Shown here: positions 39,401-51,400 of the stretch, one piece after another
Layout of the letters: every line of letters starts with the position of its first letter
Numbering within the stretch: the first letter of the stretch is position 1
Source of the DNA: Undaria pinnatifida
Taxonomy: Eukaryota; Sar; Phaeophyceae; Laminariales; Alariaceae
Reading direction: 5' to 3'
Length of the DNA: 64,000 bases
NCBI GenBank assembly: GCA_012845835.1
Contig: JABAKD010000001.1
Coordinates: 17,595,251-17,659,250, forward strand
The notes under the pieces: model-generated
What the model was told of the DNA's origin: nothing
Database searches by the model: none
The model's input: the letters and a program-made list of their open reading frames with translations, nothing else
Made by a program: the position numbers and the translations under genes

Positions 39401-42400
39401 ACAGTCCACCGTCTACAGCAGGGCTCGACACACATATAAACACCCCCTCTCCTGTATCACGCGGAGCCATCGTCTTCTGAGTGACCGACCGACATTTAAA
39501 GCGCATGCAGCTTGAATTCTACTGTCGGATGGAAAAGCTAATATTAGCAGCACACAAAAACACACAAGAAAAACACGTTATTTTCCTCGACACTTTTTCC
39601 CTCCAGGCACTCCCTCAAATCGCAGCCGAGACTACACCAACGCCCCTTCTGCACAAGCAATCCATCATCTGGAAACCCTACGAGGACCGTCACGACACGC
39701 CAGTTTAGGAATACACCTACCCCCGTAGGCATTTACACGAGCGGACATTTTCACCAGCAATCGCTACCATATGCAAATGCCTTCAAGATTCGGCAGCAGA
39801 TGGCCTACCTGTAGACTACACCAGTGTAGACCACACCAGTGAAAAAATCAAAAAAAAAAACTGAAACTACCTATACATGACAAGACGCATGCTACATTGG
39901 AGGAAACCACCATTTTTTTTGTGGCGTTTCCTCGATTTGGGAGCTTAAGACCTCTCCCAAAAAACTGAATTTGGACAAAAAAAACAAAACTGCTGCAACC
40001 GGATGAACAAACCCATGGCCAAATACGTAAAATCATGCAAAAAAAAATGGCCAATTATTTAGACTACTTATTTTCGGACGATTTTGGGTTAAGGAGCCCC
40101 GTCATCATTCAGAAAACATTTTAGCCAAAAAAAGGTATACCTCTGTTGTAGCACGCGTCATGACCCAGCAGTACACCCACCACCATTAGGTAAAATACAG
40201 CAAAAATCATGCCAAAAAAAGGTATACCTTAATACCTCCGACGATTTTGGGTTAGGGAGCCCCGTCATTCAGAAATCATCTTCGCCAAAAAAAGGTATAC
40301 CTCTATTGTAGCACGAGTCATGACCCAGCAGTAAACCTACTACCAGCAGGTATCATACAACGAGAATCATGCCAAAAAAAGGTATACCTTAATACCTCCG
40401 ACGATTGTGGGCTAAGGAGCCCCGTCATTCAGAAAACATTTCGCCAAAAAAAGGTATACCTTTGTTGTAGCACGCGTCATGACGCAGCAGTAAGCTTACT
40501 ACCAGCAGGTATAAGCCTTCCTGCCGTAGCCAAAAACTTTTTGAGAAGAAAAAGAAAAAGAAAATGCAATACAGCCTCAAGAGCAAAAAAAAAAAAAAGA
40601 TACGCGCCTCCGCTACTGCAGAGCACATAGTATACACGTGTCGTTGACGCTGTAGATCGTCAGTTTTGTTCGAAAATGTTTTCGCGAAGTATGATTTTTT
40701 GGCAAAACCCGTGGCCCAGGTACACGAAACTTTTTTTTTCTTCACTTTATTGCAAAACAAGAAATGTGCATTTTTTTCCGGACGATTCTGGGTTAAGATG
40801 AAGGAGGCTCGCCATTCCAAAAATATGTTAGCCACAAAGTGTCACACCTCTTTCTCGTAAAACACGTCGCAGCCACCCCCGCCTATTCCCCCTGCTCTCA
40901 TAAAACGTGGACATCCAGCATTTCATACCGGTGCACATCTCGGGTGCCGCATGCACCGCAGTAGTACGCGAGCCACAAACCGATTCCCATGCAGAACAAG
41001 AAGAAAAGGCCACTGCAGTACGTAATGGCTCAAAACCGATGTACATATGTAGAAGAAAAAGAAAAGGCCACTACTGTACGTGATGGGTCAAAGCCGTTGC
41101 CCATGTAGAAGGAAACATAAAATAAGGCCACTGCTATGCGACGGCCAGTCCGTTTCTCCCGCTACCTCATTGCTTGAACACACAAAAAAAACTCGAAGGT
41201 TTTACGACTAAAGTAATGAATCGTGTGTCGCTATGTTTGCTGTGTCGAGATAACGTTTGCCTCTGATGAGCTCTCAACTCAAACACAACACCCATCGATC
41301 GCCCAGAAATCAAAACTCGAGCAAGATAAAAGCAAAACAAAACAAAAAATACTCAGTAGGAAGCGCAACAAAAACCTACCGGCAGAGTACCTGATATGTA
41401 CTACAGTAATCAACTCGACATTATCTTTATAATCTGATAGGCTAAAAGGCAGTGATACACCTATCATTACAAAAAAACAAAACTATTTACAAGAAAAAGG
41501 TCTCGAGGGTTCGTGAAACACCTCCAAAACACGGGCACTGCCATCATCTTGTCGATCCCCTACCCGACCAAAACTCGTCGGAATTGAAACTGGAATCGGA
41601 ATTGGGATTGGAATTTGGACAGGAATCGGAGAAGGGAATCCATGTCGGGATCGGAATTGGGATCGGAAGTAGAATCGGGATCAGAATCGGGGCCGGAACC
41701 ATAGCCAAAATTGCGATCGGAACTGGAATCGAGATCGGAAACGGAAACGGGACCACGACTGGTATCGGAATTTGGAATCATGATCGGATAAAACCGAAAG
41801 TGGGATTGGAATCGGAGTAGGAATCATCCCGATCGAATCCAGAGGGATCGATATCGGAATCGGGATCGAGAAGCGGGACAGAACTTCAATCAGGAATCGG
41901 AAAATGACGTTCGGAATTGGAATTCGGATCGGAATTGGGATTGGAATCCCGATCGAAATCGCACTTGAGGTCGACACCGGAATTGGAAGAATCGGTAGCG
42001 CCACTGGCCCAGCCATAAGTTGGAGTTTGTGATCACGTTCGGAATTGGAATTGGAATCGGAAATGGAATCGGAAGTTGACTCGGAAATTGACCCACAATC
42101 ACAATCGGAATCAATATCGGAATCGGAAGCTCAATTCGGAATCGGAATATCGCTCGGATTCGGGATCAGGATCGGAATAGGAAGAATCGGTAGAACCGCT
42201 TACCCCGCCGAGGTTGGAGGAAGTAGTGTCCGAATACCCAACGCCTTCCCCTCCGTCGTCGAAGTCCTCTGCTTCTACCGTGCCAGGAACGTCCGACGAG
42301 CTTGTAATGCCAATCGGGTCTCCTTCGTAGGCGTCGTTGATCTCCCCCGGGGAGGGGGTGGGGGAGGGGGTAGGGGAGGGGAGTGGAGATGAGGAGGAGG

Positions 42401-45400
42401 CGTCTGCCATGGTGAAGGAGTCGATGTTGAAGCCGCTGGAGACGACGCAGAGCCAGATGGAGTTCGATCCGGCGGAGAGGCCGTTGTTGCCGGATCTGCG
42501 ACGACGACGAAGGTTGTTAAGAACAAGAGTAATAAAATGAGCATGGATAAGACGAAGGTTCTTAGAAGAACATTGCTGAGCACGAGGGATGCGAAGGCTT
42601 TTAAGAAAAATAATAAATGATGAAATTAGCAGGGATAAGACCAAAGTTCTTATAAGAACATACATGGGCAGGGATAAGACTAGGAAAAAAGACGTGAGTA
42701 CATGGAGTTTGGAGCGCCGGAGGGGGAGGCCGTTCGTTTGTCGCCGGATATGCGTCGGTGACAACCAGCGCAAAGAAACAAAAATCATAAACGTCAGCAA
42801 ATAAACAAAAACGAGAGCAAGAACAGGTAAAAGATAATGCAGCAATCAACAACAGCAGGGAACATGAACAACAAACAGAGCAAGAAAAGGAGCAAGAAAA
42901 GTAACAAGAGAAAACAGCAAGGTTGAAAAACCAAAGCAACATTACAAGCACAACAAGAACACGGCGAAACACCAAGACACAGGACGGGGTCCCAATTTTT
43001 CTCTTCTTTTTCGCGAAACAATCGAGCCGAATACGAACTCACATCGGCAGGTCCTCGTAGATGCTCCAACCACCGGTAGCTGGTACCTCCACTAGCCCGG
43101 TCAAATCAGTCTCGTAATCATCGCAATCCGTACCGCCGGCAACGATGCGGAAGGAGCCACTGCTCGACAGGCCGGCCACTACGAAGTTGAAGTCAAACGC
43201 ATCCACTGTATGATTGGAGGAGGCGCATCATAGGGGCAGGGGGGGGGAAAGGAGGAGGCGGGGAGTTCAACAAGTCGGAAGAGGAGGTGGAGGGGCGGGG
43301 GGGGGGGGGGGATACTCATTTGTTGCTTGCCTTAGCCATTTAATCATTGACCACGCATATCCCTTTCGAGACGGGGGAACTAGACAGCTCACGTCGAACG
43401 CATCAGCCAGGGGAAAGGAGGAGGTGGAGGCGTTGGGCGGGCGGGGGGGGGGGGGGGGGGCGTGTTCGATATGCGGTACGAGGAGACGGGGGGGGGGGGG
43501 GGGGGGATGTTGAGAGGGGGAGGCGGAGGAGGAGGGGGGTGTCTCAGTTTGTGCATTTTTGCCGTAGTCGAACGACCATAGACCCTCGAATCCCTACTAT
43601 GCCGGGACGGAACACGTTGTGCTTTCACCAACCAGGCAGGCATTGCTTGCACCAAGCACGAAGCGCGAACTGCCGAGGCGCAGGAGGGGGGGGGGGCTCG
43701 CGGCAGAAATAACCGGGGCGTATACCAATAATAGAAACAAGTCGAATGCATCGATTGGGGGAAAAAAAAAGGAGGAGGCGTACGGTTGGGGGGGGGGGGG
43801 GGGGGCGATGAGGGGGAAACATGCCTGATATACACTTTACACTATACATTGTACCAACTAGTTTGGTTGTGCCAACGGAGGAGAGGGGGGGGGGGGGAGG
43901 TGCGGGGGGGGGAAAGGCTCGATACAAGAGAGGAGGAGGCGGGGTCGGAGCGACGGGGAGGGCAAGTCCTTTCGGAACGAGGCTAGAACTACCTGGGTCA
44001 GCCATGAGGGCGTTTGTGCCGAGCGCATCGAGTGTGGGAAAGGTGGGCGGGCGAGGTGAGTGGATCAAGTCAGTGGTTGGGCGGTTGGGCGTGTGGGAAA
44101 GGTGGGGCGTGTGCTAGTTTGGATGTGTGGATGGGTGGGTGCGTGTGTGGGTGGGTGTTCGGGTGGGTGTTTGGGCGGACGTTTTCACTACAGTAGCTAG
44201 CTTGCTTATTCGACGGAAGACATTTTCAGGCCTGCCATGAAAATCATTGGAAAACGACGGTTACTTTTAGGCCTCTTCTGTATTTCGTCTGGAAATCATA
44301 CCATCTGCGGTGACGTCCACCGTGTATCGCAGGTACTCGTTCGCAACGATGTAGCCGACGGCGAATCCGCTGTCTGGGGTGGTCTCAATGTCCACGCCTT
44401 CATCCGGTCGAAACGCCTGTCACAACACCCAGAAGAAGAAAAAAAAAAAAAAAAAAAGACTTTTAGAAGTTTGTTCTCGTTGTTTTTGCGCCGTCGACGT
44501 TTGATAGCACCCGGAAAACATGCGTTTTGGATTGAAGTCCCATGGAACAACGTGTTGGTCTCGTACGTGGTGGTCGACCATACACCCCCTAAAACACCCA
44601 ACGACAAAACTAAAAACCACGCACATTACTGTATCTCCCTGCTACGCCACCAGAACAAGAAGGTACAAGCCCCCCCCCCCGCCACTTTTTTTTATCGTTT
44701 GCACCTATTACACGTACCCCGCTGATGTTGTCAGAGGTGGTGTCCGAGTATCCGACGCCTTCCCCTCCCTGGTCGAACTCCTCTACCTCGATCGACCCGG
44801 GAATGCTAGCAGCAGTGCCTCCGTAGGGGTCACCAGACGGCGTTGGGCTTGGCGTGCCGCTCGATGGGCTCGGTGTTGGATCGGTTTCTGGCGCCTCGTC
44901 GAGCTCGACCTATTGTAAAGAGAGAGCGTTGGTTGGAAGGAGGCATGCAGGGAGGATGGGTGTAGTGGGACCACCCCCATTCCGACTGTTTGGTTTGAGC
45001 CACTCGCAAAAGTGACTCTGCACCTCGCTGGGGGCGTGCTACGACAAAGGTGCACCACTTCTTTTTTTCTGAGTTTACCTCGATTTGGGGGCTTAAGACA
45101 ACGTCCCTCCCGAAAACCGATTCGGGAGAAAAATAAAACTGCCATGGCCGGATACAAACAAAAATGTCATGACCTAGGTACACAACGAGAATCACGCAGA
45201 AAAAAAAAAATGGCCTAGATTTCCGACGATTTTGGGTTAAGGAGTGTCTTAAGTCATTTCCAAAACAAAATAGCCAAAAAAAGGTATACCTCTAGAATAT
45301 CGTAGCACGCGTCACTGCCAGCAGCGTAGCTAGCCATTCCATTGCAGATTCACGTCGCCAAAAAATCAAGACGGAAAAGGAACAGGGGGGGGGGGGGGGG

Positions 45401-48400
45401 GGGGGGTCACTCGCGCGAGTGATCCCGACCCACCGCCAAAAAAAATAAAACCTCCAAAAAAAGTTAACCCCCCCCGCCGTGGCCTTGGTCGGGACGCGCG
45501 CGCTACGATAGAGGTATCACGATATACCTTTTTTTGGCGAAAACGTGTTCAGAGTGACGAGACTTCTTAACTCTTGACCCAAAATCGCCGGATTTTATTG
45601 CTTTCGTTCTTTTTTTTCCGTCTTTTTTCGCCGTATACCTACTACGACCGTGGAGAATTATTGTTCATGGACTTGCGAAGTGACTCATTTTTTTTCTTCA
45701 TTTTATCTCGAAATCAGCTTTTGGGTGGAGGTATAGAGTCCCCCAAGAACCAAGAACCTTGCAGGGGAAAAAAAAGGTGAACATCTACACCGTGGCATGC
45801 CTCGGGTGGGGGGAAGGGGCGTACTCATTGGTTGCTTGCCTTGCTTAGTCCTATGACGACTGACCACACATCCCGATCGAGAGACGGAGAACCGTTCCTT
45901 GTCGTATTAGAGACACCTCCAGCATTTGGGGCGATGTTATGGTTGTGTTTTTTTCTTCCACGTAGTACATGATTTTGTTTTGCCTCGTGCTAGTTTCTCC
46001 CCTGTGTGGCCATCTGGAACCACGATCTATCCTCTCTGAAATCCGTCATCTTAAACCTCACCTACCTAGCCATGACTAGTCATGACCTACCTCGCCCCAA
46101 CCCCCGACCCGAAAATCAGGTATTGAAATTCGGGGATGGCTCCTAAATGTCCCCGTAGTCGCGATATCTACCTTGTCGATGAAGTTGTGACTATTTATAC
46201 CTCCGCCATGTCGTGGTATTTTTAACGCTCGCCTATAGCAGTCGTCGATTTAAACCTCGCCTACGTAGTCCCGTCGCCATCAAGTTACCAAGAATGCACA
46301 CCATACCTCGTCGTGGTCGCAGTAGGTGTCGCAGTCGGGCCTCGTGGCCGCCCAGTACAGAGCCCAGCTCCGCAGCAGACCGTCGTCGGCTGCAGTAGTC
46401 CTACAAAGAAAGCGAACGCAATAGCAGGAAAAAATCGACGTGTCACAAATAGATCAGGTCCTTGCTCGTGATGAATGATGTTTGTCTTCCAGGGCAGACA
46501 GATCTCTGTCTATATGGTCTGCATAGCCCATAGATCATATTGCCACAGATCCCTGGTATAGATGATCTATCCGTATGGCCTGTAGATCCGTATTGACGGG
46601 TGAGACAGCCGGGACAGAGATCTGTACGATCTACAGTTAGTAGCGCATTTTCTTAGGTTGGATCTGTTGCCGTTTAGAAACATCCCGCATAACATAGCAA
46701 AACCGACAGGTATAGGATCAGCAGACCTGGTTTGCGGTGGCAGTACCGCATGGCCTCAATCCCATATCGAGCTCATGTTAGTTGTTGTTGTTGTTTATGC
46801 CGTTGTTGTTGTTGTTGTTGTTTATGCCCTTGTTGCTGTTGCCGTTGTGGTTTATGCCCTCCGACAAAATAGGGTAGACGCGGTCCCGATGTCAATCGAA
46901 CATCGTTTCATAATTCAAAAGTATCTATGACCTTTATTATCACCTGTCGCTGAACGCTTGCCATCCCACGATGTGCTGTGTACTATATATATTGAGTATA
47001 CGAGTTTCAATGTTTCTAATATTACTCATAACGTTCCCTTAAGGTTCAACAAGAAAACTTTTGGGGCAGAGTAATCCCACGGATGGGGGTTGATTGCAGT
47101 GTTTGGGCAAAACCTCTCTGACCGGTTGAGCTCCTCAATTTTGAACCCATCATGGGTTTGTACGGTAACAGGACTGATTCTTACCACGATAGCCCACCCC
47201 GAAAACCAGCGACGTTCTTTAACGAACGTTCCGAGGCCGCTCGGTACGAGGAAGGGTGCTGTGAAAGTATAGCTTCACATATGTTCTTGTTCGCGAAGGG
47301 CTATCGACCGATGACATTGGGGTGGCAAAGGGCACCGTATTTCAGGATATGCGACTGTGGTCTGGTTTCGAAACCGGCGATTTCGTTCAAGAAAAGTTAG
47401 GGGGTGGCTACGGTAGAATGAACTCATAGTACGAGCATGTTTATTCTAGTGACTAGGACTAGGCTCCGAGGAAGCGCGTTGGTCGGGTTGCGCGAACGAC
47501 TGGCTTCCCAAGTCATGCTCAGGGTGAGATAGGGAGCTCGTCGTGGTACGTAGGAGCTTAGAACTTTCTGCACTGCACCTCAAGCGCGTGGGATGACTTC
47601 GGAATAGTACAACAACAAAAAATATCACACCAAGCCTACACCTTGTTGTCGTGCTGGCATGCGTGTTCATTCGCACAGCGACGTCAACCCTTTTATAGAA
47701 CCCCTCAAACCCCTCCCCATACCAATTCCAAGTGATATATCCTCGAAAACGGGTTTCCAATCGTAAAGGCGTTAAACTCACAGCATTTCTTTGAAGGCCG
47801 CGTGTTTTTGCACGGTGGCGTAGCTCATGTACAGAATCGTAGCCCACGTGCCTGTCGCTTCTCCCACGACCGACTCCAGCCTCTGCCACAGCGGCACCAC
47901 ACGGTAGAGTACATGTGGGGGGAAGGGGGCGGAGCGGCAAACGTGACAATATAAAGGCTAACCGGGGGAACAACAGGAAGAGCGATCAATCGACCAATAG
48001 CAACGAACGGTGGCAGATTTTGCTTTTCTTCGGACAGCGTGTGAGCGCAGATAGGTTCGAACAAACAAGAACAAGCCACGAAAAAAACGAAACACACAGA
48101 GGCAATCGCGGCCGTGAGGAAACGTGGAAAACAAGTAATGCAAAAAAACAAACAAACAAACAAAAACGTACAAAGTGCATGCTTGCTTCGTGCGATACGA
48201 GTACGCCCTCGTCCTCTCAAAAGGCGAACCATCGTTAAAATTCAACTTAGTTGTATGAATTATTTTAATAGTTATCACACCAATCTGCGATGAAAAACAG
48301 ACAACAGAGATTGGATAACAAGACACGTGCGACGCAAGAGGTGCGCCACCGACTTTTTATTTTTGCACCAACTTTTTATTTTCTGCGGCGGCCTCACTTC

Positions 48401-51400
48401 AGAACTCTTGTGCCTCGCACACAAACAAAACACGATTTTGTGAGTCAGCTGAAAGCGGCCACTCGAGTTGAAAAACAAAAATGGAAGTCCATGGCCTAGG
48501 TACACAAAAAAAATTCCCGAAAATTTAGAAACGACGAAATTCCGACGAATAAGGGTCAAGGTGTGTTAAGGAGCCGCATAATTCAGAATTTTTTTTTAGC
48601 TAAACCGTGCTGTTAATACCAAAAATTTAGAAACGACGAAATCCCGACGATTTTGGGTTAAGGTGTGTTAAGGAGCCGCATCATTCAGAAAAACATTTTA
48701 GCTCAACAGTCAGTGCTGTTTAATTAACATAAAAAATTTAGAAACGACGAAATCCCGACGATTTGGGGTCAAGGTGTGTTAAGGAGCCACATCATTCAGA
48801 AAAATATTGCATAAAAAAAGTGCGGTGAACACCAAAAAAATTAGAAATGTACGACGACGAAGTTCCGACGATTTTTGGTTAGGGTGTGTTAAGGAGCCCC
48901 ATCATTCAGAACGTATTTTTAGCTAAAAAGTGCTATCAATATGCCAAAATTTAGAAACGACGAAAATTCAGACGATTTTGGGTTAAGGTGTGTTAAGGAG
49001 CGCTACATCATTCAGAAAAATATTTCAGCCATAGAGTGGTATACCTCAATACCTGTATCATCGCGCGCGTTCAGACCACGCTCGAAGAGTTCCTTACCTG
49101 GCACCTGCTAGTTTCGGAGGGCGCTAGTTATACACACCTGGCACGCGTGTACGGGACAAGCTCGCATGCCCCATGTCATATATGTATAGGTAAGACATAA
49201 CGGGGCGATGTAGTGGCGATGCATACCTGGCAAACGTGTTCGGAACAACCTGTACATACCCCATGCGATATATATATATATATATGCGCGATCAGAGTAT
49301 CAAGCACAGCGTGCAAGATTAGTTTCGAAGCTGTAGTGTATTTCAATATTTTGTTATCATATATATATATTGGCGAGGGTGTCGATTTACCTGGTCCCAC
49401 TCCTCTCGAACAAACTCGGGATCGCGCACCGACGCGGTGATGGCAGTGGCAGGAATATTCTGACGGTAGAACAAAAAAAGGAGTTGCAACAGGCGCAGTT
49501 GGCAAGCGGGAGGGACGGTGGGGGGGGGGGGGGGAACAGACCGAGGAGTAGGTGTCAGTACCAACAAATACGTGTACCTTTATCATTTTTCCGTTGTCTT
49601 GACGGAGGCGGTCATTGTATTTCCAGTTGATATTTAATGAATAAATGAAAAAGACACACTTCCAAGAAGGAGTTTTCGATCCAAAAAACTCAGTTTTGCA
49701 AGCTGCGTGTGATACTTCGATCGCGCGTGTTACGGGTTCCCGGTTGATATCGTAGGTCAGTTTAAAACCATTTTCCCGCGGCGTAAGAACATCACATCGC
49801 ACACTCTACTGCAGTTCCAAGCAGCTTGTCCCCCCTTCCCCCCCAAAAAAAACGCCAGGTGCAGTTCTACAGCGGATAAATCTCGTCGGGGGGTGTACCC
49901 ATTCTTGGCTGCATTCCTATGCCATATGGGTCGCCTTATTCATTAGGTCGCGTTTCCATCTTTTTGTTTTCTCAAAGGTCAGCTTTTGGGTGAGAGAGGT
50001 GCAGAGCTCCTCACATTGTGAAGAGCTCTTGGCATTTTCAGGGTCGCACCTAACCTCCCCCCACGGCTGACGGAGGCGTCTCGCTGAGACGCCGAAATGC
50101 GGCAAATTCCGATCCCGACGTAATTTGCACAAAAAACATAGTTAGGCGCGCGATGCTTTTCACCTGAATGCCGTGGATGTACTCGACGTTGTCGCCAAAC
50201 CATGTGGTGTAGTCCACCTTGCTCTCGAAGAATATTCCGGTAACCTGCCAAATCGATTTGTGGCAAAAATCAAAGTCACTATAATATTGGTAGCAACCAA
50301 GTCCAGCTTCGAGAAAGCGGTTGATGTGGTAGTCCACTCCACGTAGCTCCTCGCCATATTTCAGCCCTCTCCAGAGCCCCAGCCCCATCCCGCGTCGATC
50401 ATACACCCACCCTCTGCCTGGTTGGTGAAAACCCGACGTGCTCCGTCCCGGCATAGTAGGAATGTGAGGGTCTATGGTCATACGACTACGGCCATGCACA
50501 AGCTGAGTACACCCCCCCCATTAAAAATATACATGTAATAGTTGGCCTCGGTTGGCACCGACGCTGCCGTAAAACAGTTATGTATATATTGCGGTTGGCG
50601 TTGGTTGGCAACAACGCTCAAGACATGCCAATCACTGCGCGAGCTAGACAACCAGGGTACCTTTTTTTTTTTTTTTTTTGGCGGTCACCAGGACGGTTGG
50701 ATGGTTATAGAGTAGATCATACTGTGCAGGGTGGAGAACCCTAACTCCGCACAAGGGGAATGATCGCATCATGTAGTGTGAAAATGGTAAGGGCACCCAC
50801 GAGGCAGTTACATACTAACACCCAGTGCTGTCTCCGGAGTGACCACACCAGAAAACAAATAAACTCATTGGCGATGTCATCCAAAAACAAGAAAGTAGGC
50901 ACGAGGCTCCGAAGTCCGTCTTACGAGCGGTTCTCGGAAGGATGCACCCTTCATGCGACTCGCCAAACGCCCCACGGCGCTTCGCGCGTGGTGCAAGCAA
51001 TGTCTGCCTGATCGGTGAAAACCCGACATGCTCCGTCCCGGGATAGTGGGGATGCGAGAGTCTATGGTCATACGACTGCAGCCACGCACAAACTGAGTAC
51101 ACCCCCGTCCCCCCCGCGCCCCCCCAAATGTCCCGCCCACCCCAGCCACCGCCACTCTGACACCACCCCACCCCCAACCCACCTCACCCCACCCCATCCC
51201 ACCCCATCCCATCCCCACCCATTCCTGGGCAAGTAGTAACAAGTCTGCAAATGTAGTCAAGCCAGTTCACAGCCCCCACATTCCTTACCAAAGTACGTAC
51301 CAACTATTTGCCGACTTAAACAAAAAAACCAATTATGTTCATGATCAACTTCACCTTGTTTGACGGACTCAAAATAAAAAAAGTAACATTGTTTTTGATC

